A stretch of DNA of 64,000 nt from Syngnathus acus (GCF_901709675.1 NC_051101.1:5662501-5726500), one strand, 5' to 3'. Counted from the first letter of the stretch, positions 1-20,891 are shown. Made by a program: numbers and translations. The notes: generated by a model not told the origin, from the letters alone.

Positions 1-2340
1 GTATTTTGTTGGAATCCAACCTCATACAATGGGGAAATTATTATTTCATCCCTTCCTGAATTGGTTTGCTCACTTTAAAATAAGCTGTTCTGAATCTCCA
101 AATTTTGTAGTTAGTTATAGATTATGGTAGTTGACAGACTATCAGTCAAAAATGCAGAAAGAAAATCAAATTCAAGGCATGGATGCATCTTTCAACATGA
201 CAACCACCCAAAACCTACATCCAGGGGGGGAAAAAAGAAAAGTAGTGGCGCACAAAAAAAGCATATTGAGGTTATGGCACAAGCATCTCTCTTTTGATGT
301 CGGAATAAAGGAAAATCTGTGAAGTGAGCAGAAACTTGGGATTTCCAAACTGCAGCCAAGAAACTTGAAGGATTTAAAGACTTTCTGTAATGAGGATCAA
401 AATCCCTTGCAAGGTCTCATCGATGTGCTTGCCAACAACAGTTTCTCTACTCAGCACAGTTTTGACTGAAATTTAACTAGGTCTTCGCCTATTTTTTTTC
501 AACTCTAGCTACCCACGCCATGCAACCTTGCATTTAATAAATACTGAAGTAGTTAAGGCTTTTTATTTACACAAAAGTCATATTCGACTCCAATATTATT
601 CACAGGAGCACTTCTCCTTTGCCAAAATAATCCATCCACCTCACATATCTGCTCAAAATAAAAGGCTCACTCTAAAATGTGCGCTTCAAATACAGAGCAC
701 AACTGTTTTCACCATACATGAGTGTTTGGAATTTGTGTTTGTTCATGATGAAGATAAATCAATTTAAGAAGAACATTTGAAATCACACTAATAATCATGA
801 CATTTTAAACACTAACAGTTGGCAATTTGCCACACCTCGCTCTTCTTTTCTGGTGTGTTCAGTCAATAAAAGATGAATTTCGAAGTAGCCTTTATCGCCC
901 TAAATTATTTCTGTCAACAAAAAAAAAGTTTGGACACCTCATACTATTATTTTCCCCTGCGCGCGCGCTCAAGCCGCGGGTGCGCGCCTGTAAGTTGTGG
1001 CACTCATGGGACACCGACGCAGATCACCCCGCTGCTCTCCCAAAAGGTGATCTTATTGACTTAGACAGGTCACCACCTGTTGACCGCCTCCACGATGTTG
1101 GAAGGATCTAAATGAAATCTTATTTGAGCAAGTTGTTCGCAGCCATCTGTAGGCATGCCCGGCCAACGTTCTCCCTCAACGCGCGATGGTCGGCGGCTTC
1201 AACATGAATTACCTCTTCTACTTCCGAGTGAGTGCAATACTACATTTTTTGACAAGACTTTTTACTGCTTAAAATATGTCACCCAGCAGAAGTTAAAATA
1301 TTGCATTCTGCAATGAAGTTTCTTTGTCTCACCGATTACATAAGATAGAGCTTTAAGGGAATTTGTAGCAACATCCACGTCTACCGTAGTTAGTAAATAA
1401 AAGTATAGCCAGTGGTTAAAATATAAAGTAATCACATGTAATGTACACATTTAAAGTATAGCAAACTATAGATTATAATAATTTTAATCAAAAGTAAACA
1501 ATTATGAAAGATGAATTTTAGATGTACAGTTTCTCAAATATTTGTCTTGAGTTAGAATTACAATTTTATTTAGCACTGGTAAAATGTACTACTTTTAACA
1601 GCCCATATAACACAATAAGGCCCAACCATCCGCGCTGCCGGTTTGAGTTAATCTAGTGGGCTACTGGTCTCACTGGGATGAACGGGCTCGTTAGGGTGGG
1701 GTGGCTCCTCCACGTTACCAAACAATAGACCGGTGGTGTTAAGTTGACGCTATTTGCTACACTGCGACCGGATCTCAACCGTACTCTGCCAAAATAAAAG
1801 CAATGAAGACCAGGGACAATTGTTAAGAGGGGGCAATTGTAAGACTTGCAGGAGCAAGTTATAAATGACCTGATTCACCCTGCACATGCTATTGTGGATA
1901 AAGTACTGTTATAAAGTAGACATTTATTTGAGGAAAGTCTATACTTTGTATGAATTGCCGGACAAACATAGTACCTGAATAATACCTGAATAATGTCAAA
2001 GTGTGAGTGAGTTAATTTTTTGTGAGAAAGAAATTGCATACATTGAGCTCTTGCACCTCATGCCCATATTTAAAATGACATTTTTTTTGGTCATACGTCT
2101 TGACATTCACCATAGTTTAATCTAAAATGTAGGGTGGTGTCCATCTCAAATATGTTCATTTGAGCTCCTTAGGCCATTACAAATCTGTAAGAGATTCTCA
2201 AGTATGCAATAGAAAATTACATGACTGATTTGGATTTGATCGTTTTATTCTTGTTCGTGCGTGGATTAGAAGATAACCAGCGTTAGACTTTCTCCCAATA
2301 AGTGAACACATGAACTTCAATTAAAAATTATTTTGGAAAA
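1..2340. other. Intergenic sequence upstream of FAXC
   Basis: I see no convincing coding exon apart from one weak candidate in the GC-rich patch at 955-1230 (listed separately). An AATAAA at 536-541 on the + strand could be the poly(A) signal of a gene lying to the left. By human synteny that neighbour would be COQ3 in the same orientation, but no COQ3 coding sequence is visible here. The rest is AT-rich single-copy-looking DNA. Confidence 0.5.
955..1230 (+). other. GC-rich patch with a possible short exon
   Basis: A local CpG-rich patch in AT-rich surroundings. It holds E-box and nuclear-receptor half-site-like words (CAGGTCACCACCTGTTGACC at about 1066-1085). On the + strand an ATG at 1186 opens a 14-codon frame (MVGGFNMNYLFYFR) that ends exactly at a strong donor, CGA|GTGAGT, at 1227/1228. 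In-frame sequence upstream is closed by a TAG at 1150-1152. I found no partner exon and do not recognise the peptide. It could be a first exon of an unseen transcript, a CpG-rich enhancer, or chance. Confidence 0.2.
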
Positions 2341-10017
<7,677 letters not shown>

Positions 10018-12145
10018 CGTGGCGATGGCTGACAGAAGGAGGCTGATTGGAGAGTGGAACAGCTGTCACCACAGCCTGCTGAGCGCAGAACAACAGAATC
10101 GCTGTTCAGACTCTCTTGAATACCCAACATGTTCCAGCTTCCATTTTGGACAGTGTGGGTATTGAGATGCACAGTAACAAAACTGAACCACTAATTTCGC
10201 ATTTTACCGTCCAGTTTGTTCTTTCCCAAAATGTCACAACTGTCACGGTGGCATTTTGTCTCTGCCTTATTTGTGTGGTCTTGTGATACAGAAGAAGGTG
10301 TTGGAGATAAGCAACAAGTAAACAGCTCGGGTTTGTGCAAGTTCAGCGTCCATTTTACCAGTTGTCTTAATCTCATTCCAACATTTTATCATTCTAGTCC
10401 ATGTGGGCTTTTATATATGGAAAGACTACATATCACATGTATTTGCATGTCTACGTCAAATTACAAACAGGACCGAACTTCTTTGCTGACTGGTTGAATG
10501 GAAATGAATTGATCAGCATCTCTGTGCCTGTTCCATGCATTTTATTTTTGTTTGTTTGTTTTATGTGTTACATTGGAGCTTTTGGTCATTTGCAAAGCGG
10601 TTGAGCAGGGTGGTTGTAGTTAATAAATATGACCACTAGATGGCAATAGCACCTAGCCATTAATTAAGTTAAGAAGGCAAAATAGCATTGTTGCTACCAT
10701 TTAGAAAGTCATATTCAATTTTCCTACTCAAAACAGTACTTTCATACTAGTACTAAATGCAGCTATAGTCCTGCCACCGTGCTTGAATCAAACATGGTTG
10801 AAAGTTTGCGCTTTAGTTCACCAGTGCCGCTTTATTTTTCTTCATAGAAGATCTTATGTGTCAAATACATATATATTTTTGTTAGTCTTTTATTTATTAA
10901 CCTTGAAAGAGAAATTATTTTTTTGCACTATTTTATTTTTTATGTATATGAAAGCTTGGAGAATAGGACATTTGAGTTGAATTGGACCGAACAAACAGAT
11001 TATAATGCATTTAAGTCCTAAAACAGTTCGTGCAGAGAGCTTTTTGTTACTAAAACCTGCTCTGTGTGGATGTGAATGTTACTGGATGTGTGAATGTCAT
11101 CAACTGACCAGTTGTTGGAAAGTCTTCATTGGATGCACTAATCAGGATACCAAACTAACTTGCAAAACTGAGGTAATAACTGTAAGAGGACTGTCACTTT
11201 TAGGCTACTTTCAAATATTTGTGACAAACGCAAAGGGTCAGCGTACCACTTTGTTCATGTTTTCTCCCTTTAGTTTTTCTCCTCAGTTTGGGGCACTTTA
11301 AACTCAAAATGATTGGATGTAAACCCTGCAATCACTGATGTACATTGCAAGATTTTCCTATAAGTCATAATATATTTGATTGTCATTCTTTATCATATCT
11401 CAATATTATCATTAATGTGTTATTCTCCCCTGACTGGCTGGGAGAAATCACATGGTTCCAGTTCCTGATTGTGAGGTGTGCTGACAAAGATGCTCATTGC
11501 CCGATAATCGTTTTTTTTTTTTTTCAGCCCTCTTCCATTTGTGAAGAATCATCCCAAGCATATTCGTAACTCATTGTGCTTCTTTTATAATGCACTGCTT
11601 TCATATCTAACTCCCATTAGAACTGCGTTCACCCTCCAAAAGGAACTAAAACAATCTTGTTAGGTTAAAATGGTGAAAACATTTTTACAGTGGTGCATGT
11701 TGATGCCAATGACTGCGACAGTATGCACCTCAGAAGTTCATCTACATTGTATGCAGCTGTAGGATTAATTTAATGTTAACCCTGGCTTGTAGCCTAACTG
11801 AATTTGGACTGAGTGTAACTCAAAACCAGGGTGTAACGCTTTTGCGCATGGTGACAAGCCACCTTCGATACTAACCAGTTCAAGAGCTGGACAGAGGAAA
11901 AAAGGCCAACAACTTCCATCATGTTGTCCTGTGGTTTGTCCCCTTCAAACTCTTTCTTCCATTTGGACTGCTTTCTACCAAGCCATATAAACGTCTCAAA
12001 CCGTGTCATCTCTGTTGGTTTAATGTAAATATTGTATGTGTGCAAAAGTGTATCATGTATGTAGAGCAGACTGATCGATCACACTGTGGCTGTGTAGTCA
12101 GAAAATGGGTCGACTGACTTATTTCAATAAAAGGCGTTGACAATT
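10018..12145 (+). other. FAXC: FAXC 3' UTR
   Basis: About 2.1 kb of AT-rich, non-coding sequence follows the FAXC stop. The strongest poly(A) signal is AATAAA at 12126-12131, followed by a T-rich stretch. A proximal AATAAA at 10622-10627 could give a short isoform. The extent is inferred from these signals only. Confidence 0.5.
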
Positions 12146-13269
12146 TTAAAAGTCCTCTCTTTTGTAAGGCAACATACGGAAAGAACTTTAAAGAAGAATT
12201 TTAAAAAGTCAATACCTTATCTGCCTATCTCTGAAAATGTGCATTACCGACTAACTGTTATAAAAAAGTGGGGCTATAACAATCACCACCAGAATGAAAA
12301 AGCCACTTTGTGAAGAAACACAATGATGTCCAAGCCAAAATCGAGTCTATAAAGTTAGGCGAAGTTGTCAAGATGGGTTGGAGGGCACCTGGCATAAATA
12401 TGTCAAGCGGTTAAACAATTAGCCATCATTAAAAAAAAATGAGAAAATGTGATATAACTCTAAAATAAAATGTCGGCGGGCGTCAGTGAGGATAAAGTTG
12501 GTTGAAAACAAAAGGAAGGTGTGAAAAGGGTGAGAAGTAGCAGGTGGTGGGAACAAGAAGAGGCCAGAGGAGTGGCAAGAAGTTTCAGAGGAGGAGGACA
12601 GGAACTTAAGGAGTCGTGGGTGCAGCGAGAAGAGGGCTCGCTCGGACTGACAGAGAAGGATGTGAGAAGGAGGCAAAAAAGGAAAGGAAAAGGAGGAGGC
12701 GCTCGGGCAGGCAGCCCGCAAGGAGAAAGCGAGGGCCACGGATCAGGTAGCGAGCTCCTCGGGGACGGAGCAGGTGCGAGCTGCGAGCGAGGCCTTTGGG
12801 CATGAAGGGGCTGCCAGAGCTTAAAACAATCTGCACGGCTCCTTTTTTTTTAATTTGGCTTTTTTGAAGAGCCCACCCTCCTCTCTGTCTCTGTCTCTGA
12901 ACAGATCAGCGAACCACAAAAAGAGGTAAACAAAGCTAAATTAAACCAGGGAACTCCCTCGGTAGAGCAAAACAAATTAGTGCAAACAAATTACACAGAG
13001 TCAACACACAAACAGTCGAGCATCTGTGACTCTTTGAACTACTGGAGCTGGTGGAGAACATCTACAGTGCTACTACTATACAGTACATATTTACCAATAC
13101 AGCTTAAAATTATTTATTTTTCTGACTTTTGTGCCGTTGTATTCCCACTTTGTGGGGACGGTTTGGGCATGACCTTTTACTGTTACTGCCAGACTTTATG
13201 ACGAGGAATAAAAGAAGGGAAAAAATTAAATGACCACTGAAGCGTGAATGAGAGGGCCTGGCTCACCTT

Positions 13270-13270
<1 letters not shown>

Positions 13271-13344
<74 letters not shown>
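13271..13344. repeat. (GA)37 microsatellite
   Basis: An uninterrupted GA dinucleotide run of 74 nt. The open frame that crosses it (Arg-Glu repeats) is an artefact of the repeat. Confidence 0.95.
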
Positions 13345-13347
<3 letters not shown>

Positions 13348-13762
13348 AACATGGGGTCAAAATGTCAGCCATATATTATTATTCTGTTGTATTTTTCTTT
13401 TTTTTCCCAGTGTTTGTCTTTCAGCTCAGTCAGACACCTCCCTTGGCCCCTTGGGTCCTTTTGGCCCTCTGGCTGTGGCTTTGGCCTGTCCATCTGCCTC
13501 CCACTATGCAAGTCTGGTGGGAAGGGGTCCGTGGAAGACCCCTGCACCCTTTTCAAACCTCATCCCCATGCAACGCCCTCACCAGCCCGGGGGCCAGCTG
13601 CTTGCTTGCCAGAATGTGCACATCGCTGCCAGGTGCGCCCCGGGACTCGCAGGAGGAACACCACAACACACACTCACAATACCAACACATATGCTCAATA
13701 AGCCTCTTTACAAATGGAGGCCCTACAACACACATGGTTGTACGATTTGGGCCAAATACAAG

Positions 13763-13827
13763 ACGCACACACACACATAGACACACAGACACCCACACAC
13801 ACGCATGCACGCACACACACACACACG
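13763..13827. repeat. Interrupted (CA)n microsatellite
   Basis: CA dinucleotides broken by single substitutions (ACACATAGACACACAGACAC and similar). Confidence 0.85.
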
Positions 13828-14331
13828 GAGCTGAGACATTGGCCAATGATTTAATTTACAGGCTCAGGTGTTTCTCCACAGTCCTTCATAATGGCCTGAG
13901 CTTAGAGGGGTGAGGCACCAACAGGTGGCGCTGTTTTCTTAACTAATTGCAGCTTTAAGCTTCCAGATTACTTTGGCTGGCCTATTCAATTTTGAAAAGA
14001 GTTTGTGTGTATGTTTGCCTGCATGCATGCGTGTTGGGCCAAGGCAAAAGCAAACGAAGCACCTGCTTGAGGCCATCTGACCACTAGGGGGACCAAAAGC
14101 AATTAACACTCAACAGAGCTTGTTGAGTTTCGAGCAGTGTTGTATTATTTTTTATATTATCTTTGAAGTAGTATTGAAGCGGAACTGTGCAACTAAATGT
14201 TAAATATTGTCATTAAGGTAGTTAATTTGGAATTATTTTCACCAAACGTTTTGCACATTTTCATTCTGTTGTTTATGAATGAACAATATCAGAAAAAGAG
14301 GTTTTTCGGCAAAATGGAAGTGCGAGTCAGC

Positions 14332-14354
14332 TGTGTGTGTGTGTGTGTGTGTGT
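14332..14354. repeat. (TG)n microsatellite
   Basis: About 11 to 12 uninterrupted TG units. Confidence 0.9.
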
Positions 14355-14869
14355 CCAACAATTCTAATGTTGGCATGTTTTGTGCATTTATATCATATTT
14401 ACAGTAACCAGGTACAATTACGACCACTTGCACATTATTATAATATCCATTATCCATTCAGCCATCCATTTTATCCATCTATAGACCAGACATGAAAATT
14501 ACCAAGTCGCAAATAGTGTATTAAAGCACAAGGTCTCAAAAGTGTCTGAATATTGTGATGAGGTTATATCTAATCGGAAAAAGATGACCTCACTATAGAT
14601 CTGCCATTTTGTCTTGACCCCCTTTCTCTTACACTGCAGCTCATATCCAGCCACACTTTTCATCCTCACCTTTGTCATGATCTTATCTAGTAGTTGCTTA
14701 TGCCCAAATACCCCAATTGTTATGCTCTAAAAAACAATAATTATATATTCCAAACAAGACTGTGGGAGCAATATAGCAGCTTTCTTCTGATTTGCCCCAT
14801 TCTTTTTTTCCTCCCTTAATCTCCCCCTCCTCTGTTTCATAAGAGCCAAGGGAGGTGGAAAAAGGAGTT

Positions 14870-15010
14870 TGGGGCGGTGGTGTGCTGGCAAAGCCTTTTT
14901 AAACTCTCCGGCATTATGGGGGATTATTTTGTGCAGAGATCCTGGCTTATGTGTCTGGTTTTTTTCACTCCCTCTTTCTCCTCTTGCTTGTGGCAGACAT
15001 GCTCGGTAAA
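14870..15010. promoter_or_regulatory. Candidate conserved non-coding element
   Basis: High-complexity, non-repetitive sequence (for example CTCCGGCATTATGGGGGATT) in an otherwise low-complexity desert. It has the look of vertebrate enhancer sequence. This is inference from texture only. Confidence 0.25.
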
Positions 15011-16224
15011 CAGGTTGTGTCACACTTGATTGCATTTGAGAAATTAAAAAGCAGCAGTGACAATAGGCCAGTGCTGGTGGATGAGGGCCCTGGCGGGGTG
15101 GGGGTAGCAGTGGGGGGACACTGACACCATAAGACCCAAGTCTTTGGGGACCCCTGCTACGCTGTGTGACAGAAGCAGCCCTTGCTGCCACAACAATACG
15201 AGGGCTCGTCCTTCAGCGAGCACTCCTCCCGTGCACTTACCAAGTCTATCTGCAGCAGGCCATCTGCTCGCCTTCTCTCTTTCTTCTCATTCCTCTTCTG
15301 TTTGAATTGGGCTCAAACATTCAAGTGTTTACCAGCACAAACACTAGTTGTAGGTCTTTGAGTGTTTTCAAGACATATTCCCCCTTGTGATTCACAAATA
15401 GTGTGTATACATAAGGAGCAATATTACTGCGCTTCTACATATTCAGTGCAAAAGTCATCTGCAGGTAGTCAGTTACAGTTAACAATTCAAATGAAGAACA
15501 TTTTGGTTTTTGAATGCTGTGATAACTTTTGCTTCATGTTCTACGGGTAAAGCTCCTGCAGTTAGGGGTTTGTCCTATAGGAGACAGTGTTATACTATAA
15601 AACATGGACAACACCTGGTTCTTAATAGACAAAGTTGTGTAAATGTTTTGAACGGGGTCATGACTTTGCCTTTAAAAGACTAGGTTAGAATCAAGCTTTA
15701 AGTGTCTTATAATATTATTACAGAAAATGGGATTAAGGGCACAATTGGCAGAGGACATGAAAAGCAGTATAGTGTATATACAACAATGAATGGCCGACAT
15801 CTGACCTGATGTCACGGCTGTTCGAAATCTGAAGTTATTTTTCCCTTAAAACTATACAACCTCAGACACCTTTAACATTAGCACTCTCACTGTATAAATC
15901 TTATCAAGCACGTTTGTGTAATCTTGTTAGTTTGATTTTCATTATATGTGTTGTCATGAGAGTGACAGCCAGTTGCAACACTTCACAGGAACAAGCCAAT
16001 TGTCAACACACTCTGTGCTCTCCCTGCAATAGTCAGCCATGTTTAATTTGATACGTCTCACTCGGCTAAATTTAATCTGGAGTTTTGCAGCATATTTGCT
16101 TGCAGTTATTTGATTTTGACAGGAGTGAAGCTGACACAAGTTCCGTGGCGTCCCATCCGAACGCTGCGCCTCCGTCGGGGGAGCAACTTACACTGGCCTG
16201 TCTCCAGCGTGGAGGCCTCCCTAA

Positions 16225-16330
16225 TATATAATCTGTTGATTTACTGTCACCTCAAGGAGCACAGTCAACCCGAGGAGACGCCGCCGAAATTCATTAATCT
16301 AATTAGATGTGTCATATTGGCCGAATGAGA
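16225..16330. promoter_or_regulatory. Candidate conserved non-coding element with homeodomain sites
   Basis: Contains CATTAATCTAATTAGATG, a cluster of TAAT cores, beside a GC-balanced stretch (GAGGAGACGCCGCCGAAATT). Resembles developmental enhancers near transcription-factor genes. No function can be shown from the sequence. Confidence 0.3.
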
Positions 16331-18858
16331 AGGTGTTATAGCTTTGCTGCAGGATAAGTGCAAAGTAAGACTGGGTCCCACAAGGATAGCATGCAGCCGC
16401 CGTGTGCTAACACTACTGTGCTTCATTACACTCTTAATTACCTATTGTTTCTAACCAGTTGGTGGCTTTTTAATGAGAATCTACAGGCAGTTAAATGTAA
16501 TCTAAATTTTCTAATCTAGTGGTCCATTACCAAAGAGTCAAAATGTTATTGGTTTTGTGAGTAATCAGACTTTTAAATGGTGCTGATATCATTCCCGGAG
16601 GGCAGGACTGGGCTTCCACTGTGTAATTGAATTCAGATTTCTTCTCCTTCTTCCCTTTTCTTCTTTCTTCTCTTTGCAGAAGGCTCAGAGGAAGATTTTT
16701 CCGTTGCGGATGATCACTCGGGTCGAGGAGCATGTCTTTGGTTCTGGTTGGATCACACGTTTTTTTTCCCTACAGGCATAGGTCACAATGGTAACCCCTT
16801 CAAGAAAGAGTGTGGAATATGCACATACAGACAGCGTGCGTGTATGTGCGTGTGTGTGTGTGTCCGTGTGTGCATGTGTGTGTTTGTGGCCTCGCCTGTC
16901 CGGTGTTCTGCTGTGCTGTCACCTGCAGCCAGATAAGCCAAAGGATTTATCACCGAGTGAATTGCCTTTGAGTGCTGGATAAAATGGTTCCAATGCATCC
17001 TCAGACGAAAATGTTGCGAGGTTAATGAGAGCCAAATTCGCAGAGGGCTAAATCTATTAGGTTTTCATGGATCGAATCAATCAACATGCACTGCACAGGG
17101 GGGGATTTGTCGTTTTGAAGCATTGCCCGTTTGAATTCCAAAACACAATCTTCTACACGAAATGATTCACTTTGATTTTGATGGCTTCTTCATCAAGAAG
17201 ATGACAGCTATGAACTAATTTCCGTTACGATTATGTTCCATACACTTATTAGCCCCAGCTTTCTTTGGTAGTTGAAGAACGTTCTCCTTCTACAGCTAGA
17301 GAAAGCAGATTTTGGGGGATTTGATGCTTGTTTGAAAAGAAAAAAACGTTGCTTTCCATTTTTAATCACAGCAGCATTTGCAATTTTTATGCACGTTTTT
17401 ACACTGCAGTTTAATGAAATTGTTTCATTATGTTATTGTGGTTTACAGCTAGCAGTGGAGTGGGCTAGCAATGCCTCATAATGTTCATCATATTTGTGTT
17501 GGTGAAATAAAAGTATCATTTAGGGCCCCACCCTGTCAATGCTGCACTAATTTCTTTTCACCTCTTCCTGATAAGACTCATGCCGTTAACTAACTGAGAC
17601 GTGAGATTAGTTTAATTTTCTTCTGTAACCAAACAAGAAGACATAAATGTGTATCATCCAAGTTATCCCCCACCCCGCCCCCATTAAAAAAAATTAAAGA
17701 CATTTCTTTACTTTCCAAGATTTAGCTGGAACTCGCTTGAAACATTCTGTTTGGATGTCACACAAAAGTATTTTGTTTCTTGGGTAGGCTTATGACTGAA
17801 GAGTGGGCTTGTTATGTTCTAAATTTCTGGAACTTGATGTCTTTCTTCCATAGTTTTTTTATTTGGCACAGCGTACAGTACACTACCAGTGAATTGGCAT
17901 AACTTTTATCTCAGTCAGGATCGGGAGCAAAGCAAGCTAAGAAAACAGATACATCTTTCTTGATGCTTTTTGTCCAGTGTAGTGAAATCTATGTCCCCCA
18001 ACTGATGAACAGCATTATTCAAACAGTCTTTGCACTGTGCAAGTCATCACATAACTGGAGTAGCCAAAGAAAAACAAATGCACTTCCTCATGCCCATTTA
18101 CTATTATTCATCAGCGCTGAAAAGCGAATACAGGACAATTCAAACCTTCATCAGAAGATCGAGGCCTGATGAGACATATTTGTTCAAAATCGGAATGTAC
18201 TATGTTCTCTATCAGACAGTGTGCAGTTATTCTCTTTGTTCACATGATCCCCAGGGTGCCTCAGAAGTCGTGGGGTCGATGTCTCCTCTGTTTGCTTCTG
18301 AACTTGGGAGCATTCTATTTAATTAGGCAGATAATCAGCCACTAAACACACAAGAAAATGAGACAATCTGAATCTGTTTACTTCCCTCACCACACACTTT
18401 CAAACACATTATATATATTTGCATGTATAGCAGGTTGGGGGGAAAAAAATCATTTATCCGGGAGAAAGATCAAGGTCATGGCTCTTCCTCATACCTGATT
18501 CTGTGAAAGCAATTAATGTGTTGGCTGGTGAAGTTCAGTTGGAGGACACGGGCAGCAAAACAATAGCACATGACAGCTGCTCTCTGCTATCTCTGGCTGT
18601 GCTTTCTTCCAGCATTAATTATATTTGCAGATTCTGTCATTAACACTGAAATGGTGGAGAAGTTTGCAATTGTTCATATTTGTTATCACAAGTCAGATGC
18701 CATGTGAGTGAGCCCACATGATGAATGTAATCAGTCAACATGACCATCATTTATATTTCAGTGAAGCCTCTAGTTTGCCTTTCATAACCCATGAAAATGA
18801 ACTTTTTAGTGATATTGATCATAAACCATATGGTTTACAAATCTTGTTAGTCACAGAG

Positions 18859-18936
18859 TAATAATAATAATAATAATAATAAAGATAAAAATAATATAAT
18901 AAAAATAGAAATAATAATAATAATAATAATAATAAT
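18859..18936. repeat. (TAA)n / AT-rich microsatellite
   Basis: Two TAA runs separated by a degenerate A-rich spacer. Confidence 0.9.
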
Positions 18937-18950
18937 GATTATGGGGAAAA

Positions 18951-19049
18951 ATGGGCAATGTATGGTTAGTGCTTTTACAGTTAATGGGCAATGTATGGTT
19001 AGTGCTTTTACAGTTAATGGGCAATGTATGGTTAGTGCTTTTACAGTTA
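18951..19049. repeat. 33-bp minisatellite, three identical copies
   Basis: A 33-bp unit beginning ATGGGCAATGTATGGTTAGT is repeated at 18951-18983, 18984-19016 and 19017-19049 with no difference that I can see. Because 33 is a multiple of three, the array stays open in one minus-strand frame, but there is no sign that it is coding. Confidence 0.95.
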
Positions 19050-20680
19050 ATCAACAACTGCACTTCTCAAATCCAAATCAGTACCAAGATTGACTTGTGA
19101 GAGGGGGCATGTGGTGCCACAGAGCAGCCACCCTACAAGGGGTAAGAAATAGCACTCGTGGTAATAGTTGTCAGCTATAGTACCTTAGTGTAAACAAATA
19201 CAGAACTGTATTCTCCTAACTCCTCATGTGCTGGAAGAGATGCACGTCCTCAGACATACTCGCAATAACCAGCCTCCCATCGCCATCCACTAAAAAACAA
19301 AGTTGAGCAGAGACTTTTGATTGCTGGGACACAGCAGAAGGACATCCAACACATTGATTCATTGCCGCCTGACTGAAATAGAAAGAAAAAAGAAAAGAGA
19401 GCATGTGTGTGTCTGAATGTGAATGTGCATTATCTCCATGCGTGTGTCCGTAGGCCAACAATTTGCATTAGAGTGTGCTCGACCATGTGCATATATATGT
19501 GTAGCACAGTGGACCAGAACAGTGTTGTCAGAGGTGGAACTGCTGCTGCTCGCTGATGCCTGCATTGAGAAGCTGCCAGACGCCCTGCCTGTCAATCAGC
19601 ATATAGGCCCACTAGTTCCAATCTCACTTTGTTCGTGCCAATTGATCATTGAAATACACGATTAGAGGCAGAATATCAAGGATCTAAGAATACTGCATCC
19701 ATATGAAAATCACAGGAAAGTCACAGGTGTCAACATTTTCCCCAAGTTGCATGGTGTGTATTGTACAATTGATCAATGGAGGGGAAAAAAATGAAAAAGC
19801 ATCTGAATAATAATCAAATGTTGTTACTGATTGTCACGTCCCTTTTTACATATGAATTATATGAATGCAGGATTTTGGTCATTAACAACAAATATGCTAC
19901 ATCAAACTCTGTTTATTAATTATGTCACGATGAGAAAGTAGAAAGAATAATATTTGGACGATAAGACATTCATGTTCTTCATCAATTTCAGTTTGATGTT
20001 TCCCAAAATAAAATACTTTTTTCCTCATCATACTAATTCATTTTTGGGAGCTTATTAAATAATTATTGGTTATGTATGATATACGGAAACGTCGAAACAC
20101 AGCTGAGTCGGTCAATTTCCTTTACAGGTTATCCAATCAGGCGCAGTCCTAAAAGGAGCACCTTTCTGCACGGTCGCTGTTTCCATCCAATCCCCAATCG
20201 AAAAAGAGAAGAAAAAAAACTAGCATGGACACAAATGACATGTTTGGTGAGATTTATTATTCACTTATTTTATTGAAAGGGAATACTCACACTAGCAAAA
20301 TCCTTCTAACCTTGTCTGCAAGCTGAATTATCGCGGTATTTGTGAGTAAACAAAAAATACTGTGACAAACTCATGTCGGTTTATTATCCTTCACGGACTT
20401 TATTATATATATTTTTTCTATGTAATCAACCGTGAAAATAACGATCGCCATATAGAATTTGTGCAATTGTTATTTTTGTTTGTAGCTGTTTCTAACGGCA
20501 GTTGTGTGTTGTTATTTTAATTGTAGCAGCTACTTGCTAGCTAATCCAAGAAACGAGACAGCAGCTAATTCTTAAGCGACGCATTTCTTGTTGCTGATTA
20601 GCAGAAACAGAAAATATGATCTGGTCAACAATATAGTCATCTTGTTAGTAGTTTCTCATCAGACAATCACGAACCAACCC

Positions 20681-20891
20681 ATGTTATTTAATTAACACGT
20701 TCACATTGATAAGGAAGGAACTCCGCCCCTGCCAAATGACAGCGTAACGGGTTGCCTAGCAACAATCAAAGAGAAAAGAACGTCACCTATGACGAATAGC
20801 ATCTCTGCCATGTGGGCTTTTCCGTACATTTCTCGGCGCACGTTAGTGAAAGAAAAGTTTAGTCAGTGCCTGATTGAGATACAACGCCAAC
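20681..20891 (+). promoter_or_regulatory. Promoter of the unrecognised gene, with X-box
   Basis: A GC box-like CTCCGCCCCT (20721-20730) is followed by GTTGCCTAGCAAC at 20751-20763. That is an imperfect palindrome fitting the RFX X-box consensus (GTnRCC then 0-3 nt then RGYAAC). It lies 128 bp before the ATG at 20892, the usual place for X-boxes in ciliary genes. A CRE-like word, CGTCACCTATGACG, follows at 20781-20794. No TATA box. Site identity is direct; use by RFX factors is inferred. Confidence 0.55.

Larger units (their letters stand above)
12146..20680. other. Intergenic desert between FAXC and the next gene
   Basis: No open frame here looks like a conserved protein. The longer ones are read-throughs of microsatellites. 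12500-12830 is purine-rich and locally GC-rich. Several stretches (about 14870-15010, 16020-16330, 18230-18330) have balanced, high-complexity sequence with homeodomain-type TAAT words and may be conserved regulatory DNA. Microsatellites and one minisatellite are listed separately. Confidence 0.5.

Noticed and set aside
12521-12836. Overlapping frames in a purine-rich, GC-rich stretch
   Set aside because: Gly/Arg/Glu-rich translations follow from the composition. I saw no good start context or splice partner and could not support a gene.
13248-13913. 221-codon frame, the longest in the first desert
   Set aside because: The first part is an Arg-Glu read-through of the GA microsatellite and the end is a CA repeat. 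The middle shows no splice context, family match or conserved motif.
14727-15191. 154-codon minus-strand frame
   Set aside because: Low-complexity Pro/Arg/Ser composition, no homologue that I recognise and no splice partners. It overlaps sequence that looks like a conserved non-coding block.
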